Assembly: GCA_944989445.1 (NCBI GenBank)
Contig: CALYLW010000037.1
Coordinates: 2,022,501 to 2,086,500, forward strand
Source: Ampullaceana balthica
Lineage: Eukaryota > Mollusca > Gastropoda > Lymnaeidae
DNA: 64,000 nucleotides
Direction of reading: 5' to 3'
The notes below the pieces were generated by a model that worked only from the letters and a program-made list of their open reading frames with translations, searched no databases and had not been told where the DNA came from. A program made the position numbers and the translations under genes. Positions 44,340 through 55,852 of this stretch are shown piece by piece. Each line of letters opens with the position of its first letter. Positions within the stretch are counted from its first letter, which is position 1.

Positions 44340-45345
44340 ACAAACAACGTAAAACAAAGTTTTTGACTATAAATCCCTTATATATGAGACATAACTAGAA
44401 GTATTGATTATGTTCAAACGCGACAAACATTTACAGACTGAAACCGAATTATCTCCCCTGGCTTTAAAACTGGGTGAAGGGGGGAGGTGGTGTGGACATC
44501 GACTGTGGCGTCAACGCGTTAACTCAAAAGCCTGGTGTAAAACACGAGATGTGGTGATCGATGGATGGCGTGAAGTCAAGTGAGCCGTAAAATGTAAACA
44601 ATAGCGACCGCTACTATAGTTTTATATAGATTAACTAAAAATGAATTAATTTAATTACCTTACGTTCGATCGATCTCAAATTTTTATACGATGCATTGTT
44701 AGGTGACACGAGTCTATGTGCCAAATTTCAGTCCGATCGCATCACGGTAAGTGTGTCATTTTTGACTTTTGTTTTTCCGCCCGCCCAAGACAGAGACGGC
44801 CGTGAAGTTAATATAAGGCATTTAATAATAAAAACAACCCCGTAAAAACAAAGTTTTTGACTATAAATCCCTTATATATGAGACAACTAAAAGTATTGAT
44901 TATGTTCAAATGCGACAAACATTTACAGACTGAATCTGTCTTAACGCCCTTTTGCTTTATAACCCTGGAGGGTGGGAGGTTGGGAGAGGGGAAGGGCTGG
45001 TCACCGATCGATGGGCCGAGCTCAGCGTGACACGTAAATTGTAAACAAAAGCACGCCGGTAAACCTGGTTAAAACACGAGATGTGTTCACCGATGGTTGG
45101 CGTGAAGTCAATTGACCCGTAAAGTGTAAACAATAGCGACCTCTACATATAGTTTTAAATAGATAAACTAAAAATGCATCAATTTAATTACGGTGCGTTC
45201 GATCGATCTGAAATTTTGATACGATGCATTGTTAGGTGACACGAGTCTATGTGCCAAATTTCAGCTCTATGGCATTATGGAAGTGGGTCATTTTTGACTT
45301 TTGTTTTTCCGCCCGCCCGCCCGACGACGAACGACAGACAGACAG
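44340..45345. repeat. Outer region of the foldback family in tandem duplicate
   Basis: Two direct copies of about 480-500 bp (near 44345-44835 and 44840-45345) share GTTTTTGACTATAAATCCCT, GACAAACATTTACAGACTGA, CGTGAAGTCAA and CGATCGATCTGAAATTTTGA. They end in TTTTTGACTTTTGTTTTTCC, CCGCCCGCCC and a GACAGACAGA tail. The minus strand of this block matches the outer parts of copies C and E. There is no foldback core here. Confidence 0.8.
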
Positions 45346-45351
45346 AGAGAG

Positions 45352-45500
<149 letters not shown>

Positions 45501-45720
45501 CGAGGTTAATATAAGGGATTTAAAAAACAAAGGCAGGAATCGAAGCATTATCAAGTTTAGAGTCAATGGCGCAGTTCAATTCGCCAAATGGCATGCATAA
45601 GGTTCCGGTTCGCATGACGACAGACACAGTTTAGATATGAAGTAAATCGTGTTGTTTTTTTAAATAGCCCACCTCCCTTTAACCTAACACGATCATCGAT
45701 GGTAATCATTTATATATATA

Positions 45721-45905
45721 CTAGCGTATCACCCGTCAAAAGTGACGGAAGTTTTCAACTAAAATCTATTAATTTTATTAAAAATGCACTTTTTTAGGGC
45801 GCCTACGGTGCCGACCTTTTCAAAAGCCCAACTAACTTGTTCTTGTTTGATAAAAACGAAATATTAAACTTTCTGAAATGTACACAAAGTATTTTATAAT
45901 ACTTC
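45721..45905 (-). mobile_element. Helitron-like non-autonomous element, copy 3 (3' part)
   Basis: The minus-strand 3' end is the hairpin CCGTCACTTTTGACGG, then GTGATACG and CTAG at 45721-45724. Inward lie AAAAAGTGCATTTTTAATAA, GGGCGCCTACGGTGCC and CTGAAATGTACACAAAGTAT, as in copy 1. Homology fades near 45905, so it is 5'-truncated. Confidence 0.6.
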
Positions 45906-46014
45906 TTACATATGTATCCCTAATTTGTTTGATTTTTGTTAAAATTCGGTGCATTTAATTATTTGTAAAATAAGTAAAGAAATAAAGAAATTTCAAATCT
46001 GTATTTAATTTCAC

Positions 46015-46195
46015 GTTGTCAATTTCTTGTCACGTGTTCTTGTTTCTGTTACGTCATCACGTTCCTGTGACGTTCTCACGTTCCTGTCATGTTCTCACAT
46101 TACTCTCCCTTTCTCACGTTCCTGGATGTTCGTGTCGTGTTCTCAGATTCCTCTCATGTTCACAAGTTCCTGTCACATCGTCAAATGGCTCTCAA
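46015..46195. repeat. Degenerate CACGTTCCTGTCATGTTCT repeat
   Basis: About nine diverged units of roughly 18-20 bases. The 118-codon frame over it is repetitive and not supported as a gene. Confidence 0.65.
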
Positions 46196-47224
46196 TTTGT
46201 CCGATTTGTCCTTGCTGCTCACTTTCATATTATCAATGCACGCATTCTAGGTCATTTCATGACAAGAAGATCAGAGCCAGTTTTGAGGACCTCTGCAAGA
46301 CGGCAAGCACTGATTGACGTATTTAACCGTAACTACTGCACACAATTTTTTTTTCTTCTTCTTCTTTCATAGTTATAAAAAAAAAGTGATTAACTGTAGA
46401 TGAAAGCCACTCTAGGATCATATTCTCTGACCTCTAAATAACTAACAGGCGTATGAAAAACTTGGGCAAATAGCACATCTGAATGGGACAAACCCCTGTG
46501 ACCCGGCGTGTTCAGTTCCCCGACTCGCGAAGAACAGGCAGCATGCAAACAGATCGTCGGGGGTGGGGGGGGTGGGGGGCTGAACATCCAACACAACGGC
46601 CGTTATAGAAAAGAAAGCGGTGGTGGGGTGGGTAGAGGAGGCCAGCAGCCGAGCGAACCGTGATCGACAGATTTGGGCTTTTGTGTTCGCGCCACGGTGA
46701 AGAGCTGGTCATAGTAATGTCGGGTAGAAACAGAAAACAGCCCGGGTATTATGTTGTGATATTATTACGGGCTCAGAATCGGAATCGCAAAGGAATACTG
46801 ACTTTAGATACGCTACACGCTGCGGGGTGTACGCTCGACTTACTGCTATATGCTGGGTGGTGGGGAATTCAATGAGAAAAATGTTAAAGAAAGAGCTCGT
46901 CTGGGGACGGGTTTGGGGAAGGCGTTTCTGAATTCAAATCTTGGATTTCACAGTAATATAAACTCAGTTTAAAAAATGATATAATCAAATGGAAGTAAAA
47001 TCTGTCAGGACCACACATTGAATTCATTACAAATAACAACTGACTGGCGCGCACAAGTAAACCAGTGGATCTCACTTGATGTGAATCGGGCACCAAATTA
47101 CCTCCCGTGTTTTCTCGACCTTATGCTATTATACCGAGGGCATATTTGATTAAAACGATACGGCTATTTCACGACATGAAGAGGAGAAGGCCGTGAGATT
47201 ACCGTGCTATCGTAGATATTGTTA
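46196..47224. other. Unannotated DNA
   Basis: No recognised feature. A G-rich run lies near 46558-46580. Confidence 0.4.
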
Positions 47225-47505
47225 GCTAGCTAATCAACAATGTCACATGATTTATTTCTTGTTATTGACATCAGTAGATCAGTTCGTGTTATTTTTAGAC
47301 ATTATTGAACCCATGCATATTATTATTATCATTATTACTATTATTAATATTAATATTATTATTATTATTATAGATTATATATACCTTTAAATCAATATAT
47401 AATATGTGGTTTTGGAATTATTAAATCAATGTGTTTTTATTGACATCATTAAAACAATTCGTGTTATTATAGAAATTATAAAATCTATTAAATCTATTAT
47501 CTGTC
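47225..47505. repeat. Degenerate TTATTGACATCATTAAA array, left part
   Basis: Diverged units of about 36-40 bases built from ATTCGTGTTATT and TTGACATCATTAAA, with an ATT microsatellite at 47326-47372. The same repeat resumes at 48078-48350 on the other side of the element at 47515-48052. Confidence 0.6.
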
Positions 47506-47514
47506 TATAATTTG

Positions 47515-48052
47515 GCCGCGGCTGTTGGTAGTCGACTACCAATAGCCGTTTCCGGTTATCGGCTATTGGTAGTTCGCTATTATTAATTGTTAATCAAACT
47601 ACTACTAGGTGATATTCTGAGTTTGATGTAATGTTTTAATGTAAAAAAAAAGGCAACTCAACCTAACCCTGACCCTAAAACTAAAAGCTCCAATTTAATT
47701 GTAATTATAAGAATGTTAAATTGATTTATTTAGTTTGCCCCTATATTTGTTTTTCTATTTTAATGTAAAAATTAGACAACTAACCCTAACCCTGTCCCTA
47801 AAACTAAATAGAAAAAAAAACCATTAGGCTCAACCGAAAATCGAACCCATGCCTGTTCTTCATCATTCAGTTCACCAGTCCAACTCTCAATCATGGACCA
47901 AGGAATTTCTGTACATTTGGTGAATTATGAAAGGCAATATCAGTAACTATTAAGTGTTCCTTTAATCCCATTGGATGCTATAAATAACTGACTCCCAATA
48001 GTCGCAACCGCAGGGACCTGCTATTGGTACTCGACTACCAATAGACACTCCC
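47515..48052. mobile_element. Palindrome-ended element inserted in an old array
   Basis: The left end holds a perfect 18-bp palindrome, TTGGTAGTCGACTACCAA (47525-47542), followed by GGCTATTGGTAG. The right end holds a near-perfect 24-bp palindrome (48021-48044) of the same ATTGGTA/TACCAAT type with one mismatched pair. The interior has two direct copies of a TTAATGTAAAAA to CTAACCCTGACCCTAAAACT block (about 47637 and 47760) and a tRNA-like sequence. No transposase; class unknown. Confidence 0.55.
47815..47900 (-). mobile_element. tRNA-like sequence inside the palindrome-ended element
   Basis: The minus strand has a TGGTCCATGATTGAGAG start and, about 40 bases on, GGGTTCGATTTTCGG, a good B box. 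The A box is weak and the acceptor stem does not close, so it is a decayed SINE head or a tRNA pseudogene. Confidence 0.4.
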
Positions 48053-48077
48053 TTTTTATTTTATCATATGACGGATT

Positions 48078-48350
48078 ATTATTATTATTGACGTCATTAA
48101 ATGTATTCGCTTTATTGCTTATATCAATAAATTCATTCGTATTATTGTTGATTTCATTAAATACATTCGTTATATTGTTAATTTAATTGAATACATGCTT
48201 ATCTTTTATTGATATCTTTCTGAACGTTCGTATTATCGTTGATATCTTTAAACGCATTCGCATTATTATCCACATCATTAAACACATTCTTGTTATTACG
48301 CAAGCCATTCGCATCATGCTCAGCTATTGATGACGCAATTAACTCTTGAT
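48078..48350. repeat. Degenerate TTATTGACATCATTAAA array, right part
   Basis: Continues the units of 47225-47505: CATTCGTATTATTGTTGAT, then TTCATTAAATACATTCG, with heavy divergence. Confidence 0.6.
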
Positions 48351-49114
48351 GTTATTATTGATCCGTCACTGGACTGACGTAGAAAATGGCGTTTAGCATA
48401 CAATGAATGCAACTATTGAGCTAACACGCTCTCGAGACTTAAGCAGCACCAGACGTGGAGAAAATTCGATACAAAAATGGCCCGAAGGAACCCCTCGTTA
48501 GCGGCTCTAGGCCTGGGTCACAATGCCCCACTTAAGTGCTTGTTGTGCAGGAACCTGAGGGGCGGGGGGTCGCATTTAGTTTGATGTGTTATCTTAAAGC
48601 GTTGCCCTACAGGTGATAAAAGGCGTGTCTGAGTTGTTTCCAATCAAATAAATCTCCCTCAATCGTGTTTGTCTTACAACAACAAACAGTACAGAAATAG
48701 AAAGAGTAGAGTGCTGCCGGTCGTAGGCTCGAGGGGCGGGCGGTGGTGGGGGATCAAGGATAATAATATTATTATCTCCCTTTGACCGTGGAAATATAGG
48801 TTTAAGTAATTCTGGCTTTTCTTTTAAAAAATCTTTGGTTCTAAATAAATGGTTTCGTTTGTTTCTCGGGTACTTGAATTCTTTCTTTCTTTTTTAACAC
48901 TGAATCTTTGGTTCTTTTATAATTTATTTCTTATTCTTTCATTTTTTAAAATGATTTCTTTCTAACTTTAACTTTTTGGTTGACTCCCTATTTCCTCCTT
49001 CTTTTAAAAGGTAGATTTTCGCTCAGACAAACCTGTCTTCATCATCCATGACCATGATGACAAAAATAATTTTTATTTTATTTGTAAATTGACCGGTCAA
49101 AAAACGTTTGGTAA
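48351..49114. other. Unannotated DNA
   Basis: No recognised feature. It is T- and C-rich from 48870 to 49010. Confidence 0.4.
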
Positions 49115-49283
49115 TTTAGGACCATTTCTCGTTCCTCCTGTCCGGAATTTGGGCGTGGAATGCCTGAATAAACCAAGAAAACCAACACACCTGTCAGCAT
49201 TTACAAATCTCTGATAAATATTCAATAAACCATGGATAATGTTCTGTATAAAAGGAGCGTGTGCAGTAGATAAGATCAAGAAC
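49115..49283 (+). pseudogene. LINE 3' end, second copy of the 6-kb family
   Basis: TCCTGTCCGGAATTTGGGCG, TGGAATGCCTGAATAAACC, CAGCATTTACAAATCTCTG, then TTCTGTATAAAAGGAGCGTG (49242-49261) and AGTAGATAAGATCAAG parallel 6035-6215. It encodes only the last residues of the polyprotein (SGIWAWN-like), then the 3' UTR. Strongly 5'-truncated. Confidence 0.82.
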
Positions 49284-49306
49284 TCCTGGAATAGACACCA
49301 CACTGA

Positions 49307-50132
49307 ACCTCACAGTACTACAGTACATCATACTGTACCTCACAGTACCACAATACACCTCACTGCACCTCACAGTACCACAATACACCTCACTGCACCT
49401 CACAGTACCACAATACACCTCACTGCACCTCACAGTACCACAATACACCTCACTGCACCTCACAGTACCACAATACACCTCAATGTACCTCACATTACCA
49501 CAATACACATAAGTGCACCTCACAGTACCACAATACACCTCACTGTACCTCACAGTACCACAATACACCTCACTGCACCTCACAGTACCACAATACACCT
49601 CACTGTACCTCACAGTACCACAATACACCTCACTGCACCTCACAGTACCACAATACACCTCACTGTACCTCACAGTACCACAATACACCTCACTGCACCT
49701 CACAGTACCACAATACACCTCACTGCACCTCACAGTACCACAATACACCTCACTGCACCTCACAGTACCACAATACACCTCACTGTACCTCACAGTACCA
49801 CAATACACCTCACAGTACCACAATACACCTCACTGTACCTCACAGTACCACAATACACATCACAGTACCACAATACACCTCACAGTACCACAATACACCT
49901 CACTGTACCTCACAGTACCACAATACACATCACAGTACCACAATACACCTCACAGTACCACAATACACCTCACTGCACCTCACAGTACCACAATACACCT
50001 CACTGTACCTCACAGTACCACAATACACCTCACTGTACCTCACAGTACCACAATACACCTCACTGTACTACAGTACACCCCACTGTACACCACAATACAC
50101 CTCACTGTACTACAGTACACCTCACTGCAACT
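49307..50132. repeat. 30-bp minisatellite (about 27 units, some 20 bp)
   Basis: The unit is CACCTCACTGCACCTCACAG plus TACCACAATA, itself three related 10-mers. Units of 20 bp lacking one CACCTCACTG occur mainly after 49800, where period and order change. Plus frames are open for up to 355 codons (HSTTIHLTAP repeats). They are array products. Confidence 0.95.
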
Positions 50133-50268
50133 TATATTAATGCACCTTATATTAATGCACCTTATATTAATGCACCTTATATTAATGCACCTTGTATTAA
50201 TGCACCTTATATTAATGCACCTTATATTAATGCACCTTATATTAATGCACCTTATATTAATGCACCGT
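50131..50268. repeat. 15-bp minisatellite (9 units)
   Basis: The unit is CTTATATTAATGCAC, with one CTTGTATT variant. It follows the 30-bp array without a gap. The last units of that array change to CTACAGTACAC just before the switch. Confidence 0.95.
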
Positions 50269-50547
50269 TATTTAGCACTAAAAATCATGAAATCAAACAG
50301 TCTTAGGTTGCCGGTGTTTTCCTGTTGTTGACAGTGTCAACTATTGATTATATTTCACAACACTATTAATTTACGTCACGGTCTCTGGTTACGTGTGTCA
50401 CTGGACATCGCCGGACTGTTGCCGGACCAAGATTTCATCTTTTAAATGTTCTTTTGCTGAGGTCAATGATCCTATACTTGGTGACAATGTCCAGTCAACC
50501 GGGTACAAAGATATTTCAATTTTTACCACGTTTTTATTAACTTTATT

Positions 50548-51345
50548 TCGTTCCTGTTTGTTCGCAAAATTTCAAATTTTCCATCGTAAAATTAAACCAC
50601 TTCTGATGGTTCTAGATATCTCAAAGTTTTACCACAGATAGACCTTGGATGACAATGCATTGTATCAAAATTTCAGATCGATCGAATGTACCGTAATTAA
50701 ATTAATGAATTTTTAGTTTATCTCTATATAGCATCTGCATCCGTCTGCTATTGTTGACATCCACGTGTCACCGGAGTTCACCACAGCCATCGATGACCAC
50801 ATCCCCGTGTTTAACAGCAAGAGTGGTGTTCAGTCTGTACATTTTTGTCGTGCGATGCGTATTATATTGAACGTAATAAATACTTCAATAATCAATAATG
50901 CGTATTATATTGAACATAATCAATACTTCAATAATCAATAATCAAAAGGAAGCGACAAAAGTCACCATAGCATACACTTAGAATAAAAAGAATAAAATAA
51001 ATAGAGGTTATAAAAGATTTTTAAAAACCACGTTTTTATAAGTGGACTAAAAAGAAGAAAATAATTTAAAACTTCTGTTTAATATGACTAAAAACGTGGG
51101 GCGGGCGCTTATGAGGTTTTACATATGCAGTTCACTCATTCTCTCACTTATAGATATCTCTTTTGTCTTCTGAATTATACATCTTTAATTTTTATACCAA
51201 ACGCCCGCCCAACGTTTTTAGACATATTAAATGAAAGTACTTGAACTTATACGATTTAAATTATTAACTTCTTTTTAGTCCACTAATAAAACCGTTGTTT
51301 TTAAAAATATTTTTTTACCTCTATTTATTTTATCTTTTAAAAAAT
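50548..51345. repeat. Foldback dispersed repeat, copy C
   Basis: The outer left part (50548-50984) has AATTAAACCACTTCTGATGG, CAAAATTTCAGATCGATCG and CATCGATGACCACATCCCC, plus a small direct duplication of AATACTTCAATAATCAATAA. Then come the left arm (51000-51100), core GCTTATGAGGTTTTACATAT to ATACCAAACGCCCGCC, and the right arm to about 51330. Core orientation as in B and E. Confidence 0.82.
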
Positions 51346-52291
51346 GGTGTGAGCTGTTGCTGCTTATGACGAAAAACTGAAGTTTGTTAAATAATGCCAG
51401 CCTTCTCCCATAAAGAAAATAAAAGTACTGCCTGGGGCTGACCGCAGCACTCCTCTCCCAATGCCGTCAAGCACGCCCCCACCCCACTCCTCGCCGGCTT
51501 CTCCCTTCCCCACCATCAGCAATACTTTTTATCTGACGACGCCGACTTAATTTTTAAAGTCTACAAACTGTGGGAGAGCCAAGTGTTTTTACCTTTATCT
51601 TTTGGAGTCTACCCCCTCCCCCACCCGTTGGGCGGGTGTGTTTGGAGGAAAGTCAACACAACAGTGCGAATATCGTCATGTCGTCAGTACGGTGGCTCTA
51701 TGACATGAGATGCCTGGCCTGACCTTGACCCAGCTAGACATCGGGCGGGAAAGGATAAAGAACCTCTCCAATAGCGCTTTAAATAAAAAAATAAAATATA
51801 ATTTAGGGGGGGGGTAGCTTGAAATATAAACGTTTCCAGAATGTGTCGACAATTAAACAAAGAAGCGTGACAACATTTTTTTTTCCGTTGACTTTCGTTT
51901 AACGGCTAAGAAACATATGGTTAACTATAATCAGAAGTAAAATAATGACCGACAAACAAACAAGAATTAAAACTTAACACGTATTCTTGATTTATGTCTA
52001 TACTATTTTCAACGATAGATTGGGGGGGGGTATGTATATATATTGTGAAGTATGAATGTAAAGACCGCAATACGAATGATATGCTTGCAAATCTTAATAC
52101 AATACAAAGCAACACGCTTTGTTTTGTGAAGTTTTCAACTCCGGACAAAGTTTTAAAATTACCCTCCCCCCCCCCTTTTTGTTGTTGTTGTCCACCATTA
52201 AGAGAAATAAAAGAAACGACGACGGACGACTTTGCTACGCCCCAACCCTCGACCGACGTATAGTGCAATTCTCTCGGTTGGTCCCTGCACT
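51346..52291. other. Unannotated DNA
   Basis: No gene. G and C runs lie near 51805, 52021 and 52165. Confidence 0.4.
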
Positions 52292-53404
52292 GACCTCACA
52301 CATGACAACAAACATGACCTCACACATGACAACAAACATGACCTCACACATGACAACAAACATGACCTCACACATGACAACAAACATGACCTCACACATG
52401 ACAACAAACATGACCTCACACATGACAACAAACATGACCTCACACATGACAACAAACATGACCTCACACATGACAACAAACATGACCTCACACATGACAA
52501 CAAACATGACCTCACACATGACAACAAACATGACCTCACACATGACAACAAACATGACCTCACACATGACAACAAACATGACCTCACACATGACAACAAA
52601 CATGACCTCACACATGACAACAAACATGACCTCACACATGACAACAAACATGACCTCACACATGACAACAAACATGACCTCACACATGACAACAAACATG
52701 ACCTCACACATGACAACAAACATGACCTCACACATGACAACAAACATGACCTCACACATGACAACAAACATGACCTCACACATGACAACAAACATGACCT
52801 CACACATGACAACAAACATGACCTCACACATGACAACAAACATGACCTCACACATGACAACAAACATGACCTCACACATGACAACAAACATGACCTCACA
52901 CATGACAACAAACATGACCTCACACATGACAACAAACATGACCTCACACATGACAACAAACATGACCTCACACATGACAACAAACATGACCTCACACATG
53001 ACAACAAACATGACCTCACACATGACAACAAACATGACCTCACACATGACAACAAACATGACCTCACACATGACAACAAACATGACCTCACACATGACAA
53101 CAAACATGACCTCACACATGACAACAAACATGACCTCACACATGACAACAAACATGACCTCACACATGACAACAAACATGACCTCACACATGACAACAAA
53201 CATGACCTCACACATGACAACAAACATGACCTCACACATGACAACAAACATGACCTCACACATGACCTCACACATGACCTCACACATGACCTCACACATG
53301 ACCTCACACATGACCTCACACATGACCTCACACATGACCTCACACATGACCTCACACATGACCTCACACATGACAACAAACATGACCTCACACATGACAA
53401 CAAA
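52292..53404. repeat. 24-bp array built from two 12-mers (about 42 units) with a monomeric 12-bp stretch
   Basis: The 24-bp unit is CTCACACATGAC followed by AACAAACATGAC; the two halves match at 9 of 12 positions. About 40 identical 24-mers are followed at about 53255-53375 by some ten copies of the CTCACACATGAC half alone, then two more 24-mers. Four frames are open (up to 466 codons): TNMTSHMT and DNKHDLTH on the plus strand, MCEVMFVV and LLSCVRSC on the minus strand. None has a credible start or domain. Confidence 0.97.
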
Positions 53405-53628
53405 AACCGAAACTACATATTACGTAAATGGTTTTTTGTTTTTTTTTAAATTTCAAAGTTTGTCAGAATGTGTTTCCATTCAAGGCCACCATTCGCCATT
53501 TAATCAGCACTTCGTCTGATACTAATTGTTACAGGGACTTTTAGTATAAGCGGAGTTTTAATGATTTAAAAAAAAAGTTATTTGGTCCATCTTAAATGCA
53601 GAGAGACGGACGCTTTGGCCCTCTACAG

Positions 53629-53830
53629 CAGGGATGGGAAAACTTTTTAGGGCGAGGGCTGCATTAGTAAGAAATGAAACACCAAGGGGCCGCACCTAAC
53701 CAAAATTTAGCCTCGTTTCGAGTACAAACATCCATCTTTGACATACATTTATTGATTTTTAAAAATATAACTACAGGCTTCCACTGGCCCGCAAAAAACT
53801 CCGTAGCGGGCCGTAATTTACCCACCCCTG
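53629..53830. mobile_element. 202-bp hAT-like MITE with 8-bp TSD
   Basis: The left end is CAGGGATGGGAAAACTTTTT and the right end is the complement of CAGGGGTGGGTAAATTACGG. Flanks CTCTACAG (53621-53628) and CTCTATAG (53831-53838) agree at 7 of 8 positions. GGGCCGC and GCGGGCC blocks occur inside. The minus-strand 86-codon frame is a shadow. Confidence 0.85.
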
Positions 53831-53939
53831 CTCTATAGGAAAATGCGGCCGCCAATAGTAAAAACGCTACAGACAAAAGTAAAACCTCTATAATACAGTG
53901 TTGTCCTAGAGCTTCCGATAACATGTTGTAATATTACAC

Positions 53940-54610
53940 CATCAACCTGATCAACTATAGGAACATAAAAAAAATAGAGGTAAAAACGGATTTTTAAAAC
54001 CCACGTTTTTATAAGTGGACTAAAAAGAAGAAAATAATTAAAAACTTATAAGTTCAAGTACTTTGTACTTTGATTTAATATGACTAAAAAAGTGGGGCGG
54101 GTGTTTGGTATAAAAATTAAAAATTTATAAGTGAGAAGGCAAAAGAGAGATCTATATGTGAGAGAATGAGTGAACTGCATATGTAAAACCTCATAAGCAC
54201 CCGCCCCACGTTTTTAGTGATATTATATGAAAGTACTTAAAGAAGTTTTACATTATTTTATTCTTTTTAAGTCCACTTATAAAAACGTGGTTTTTTAAAA
54301 AAAATCTATTGTTACCTCTATTTATTTTACCAAAAACCTCATAAGCGCCCACCCAAAGTTTTAATACCACGGCGAGATATATAGAGATAAACTAAAAATG
54401 CAATAATTTAATTATGGCACATTTGATCAATCTGAATTTTTTAATACAATGCATTGTCAGCCAAGATCTATCTGTGGTAAAATTTTGAGATCTCTGGGAT
54501 CATCAGAAGAAGTTTAATTTTACGTTGGAAAAATTGAAATTTTGCGGACAGGCAGGAACGAAAACAATGCGGACAGACAGGACGAAAGTAAGTAAATAGA
54601 AACGAGGTAA
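53940..54610. repeat. Foldback dispersed repeat, copy D (inverted core)
   Basis: The left arm begins near 53965 (AAATAGAGGTAAAAAC, then TTTTTATAAGTGGACTAAAA). The core GTTTGGTATAAAAATTAAAA to AAACCTCATAAGCACCCGCC is reversed relative to B, C and E, although the outer right flank (CCTCATAAGCGCCCACCC, then TAGAGATAAACTAAAAATGC) keeps the B/E orientation. The tail repeats GCGGACAGACAGG twice near 54543-54580. Confidence 0.82.
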
Positions 54611-54699
54611 AAACAAAACAATTCACGACTCAGACAAGTAGGGCCTTGTATCACATTAAGTTACTGGTGAAATCTTTGGTCCTGAACCTGGGATCAAGG

Positions 54700-54855
54700 C
54701 AGGGGCGGATCAAGATTGCACTGGGCCCCTGGCTGCAATTCCACCTGGTGCCCGGTCCAGCCACCTTTATTATACAATATAATAAGTTTGGGGCCCTTAA
54801 ATCATTGGGGGCCCCTGGCTTTAGCCCAATCAGTAACCTCCTTAATCCGCCATAG
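54700..54855. mobile_element. 156-bp hAT-type MITE, third copy
   Basis: The ends CAGGGGCGGATCAAG and the complement of CTATGGCGGATTAAG, and the GGGGCCCCTGGCTTTAGCCC interior, match 27610-27765 at the same length. The flanks GATCAAGG and GGTCAATG agree at 6 of 8 positions, a decayed TSD. The right flank is the first unit of the 36-bp array. Confidence 0.85.
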
Positions 54856-54857
54856 GG

Positions 54858-55000
54858 TCAATGTGACAACACAGACTAGAACTGATGTTAGGATCAGTGT
54901 GACAACACAGACTAGAACTGATGTTAGGATCAGTGTGACAACACAGACTAGAACTGATGTTAGAATCAGTGTGACAACACAGACTAGAACTGATGTTTTC
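54858..55000. repeat. 36-bp minisatellite (4 units)
   Basis: The unit has GTGTGACAACACAGACTAGA plus ACTGATGTTAGGATCA. The last unit switches to GTTTTCTCAGC. The 12-codon unit keeps frames open on both strands. Confidence 0.92.
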
Positions 55001-55402
55001 TCAGCCACGCCCAGTTGTTCAAAACAAAATTAAAAGAAAGGAAGGAATGTGAGGTGGAAAAAAATTGTGTGTGTGTGTCTGAAGGCAAAGTTTTTTTTAT
55101 GGGTGGGGGGCCGGGGGTGGGGCATGAGCTTTGTACACCCACCTAGCAGATTAATAGTGTTTATTTGGTTTGATTGTAACGCTAGAATGTTCGGTTCCAT
55201 ATAAGCCAGAGCTTGGTGATAAGAGGCTTCTTGGGGTTTGGGGGTTAGGGGTGAGAGTGGTGGGAGAGGAACAAGCTCAGTACGCATGGAGTACACGCGC
55301 CCGCTTTTGTCAACGGTCCTCTTACCTCTATCTATTGATGGCTTGGTTAGCTACCGGTGGGATAAACAAGAGGTTAAGTTAGTGTGGTGTAAGTAACAGG
55401 AA
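55001..55402. other. Unannotated DNA
   Basis: A short GTGTGTGT run lies at 55067. No gene was recognised. Confidence 0.35.
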
Positions 55403-55852
55403 GCAAGGAAAAGTTAAGGTAGTGTGACAACCCGATACGAGGAAAAGTTAAGGTAGTGTGACAACCCGATACGAGGAAAAGTTAAGGTAGTGTGACAACT
55501 GACAACCCGATACGAGGAGAAGTTAAGGTAGTGTGACAACCCGATACGAGGAAAAGTTAAGGTAGTGTGACAACTGACAACCCGATACGAGGAGAAGTTA
55601 AGGTAGTGTGACAACCCGATACGAGGAAAAGTTAAGGTAGTGTGACAACCCGATACGAGGAAAAGTTAAGGTAGTGTGACAACCCGATACGAGGAGAAGT
55701 TAAGGTAGTGTGACAACCCGATACGAGGAAAAGTTAAGGTAGTGTGACAACCCGATACGGGAAAAGTTAAGGTAGTGTGACAACCCGATACGGGAAAAGT
55801 TAAGGTAGTGTGACAACCCGATACGGGAAAAGTTAAGACAGTGTGATAACCT
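55403..55852. repeat. 34-bp minisatellite (about 13 units)
   Basis: The unit has AAGTTAAGGTAGTGTGACAA plus CCCGATACGAGGAA. Variants are GAGGAGAAG and a 32-bp ACGGGAAAAG form in the last units. Two units carry an inserted CTGACAAC (near 55497 and 55573), separated by two normal units, so a block of several units was duplicated together. Confidence 0.94.

Noticed and set aside
46016..46372. 118-codon frame as a gene
   Set aside because: Most of it is the degenerate CACGTTCCTGTCATG repeat. The remainder has no recognisable domain.
47765..47805. Interstitial telomere repeat (CTAACCCTAACCCT)
   Set aside because: Only about two units, inside a longer duplicated block of a mobile element.
49239..50331. 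Threonine- and histidine-rich secreted-like repeat protein
   Set aside because: The frame starts in a LINE tail and then runs through the 30-bp array in more than one frame.
52119..53519. 466-codon plus-strand open frame, with long frames on the minus strand
   Set aside because: Entirely produced by the 24/12-bp array, whose unit has no stop in these frames. No signal, domain or start context supports it.
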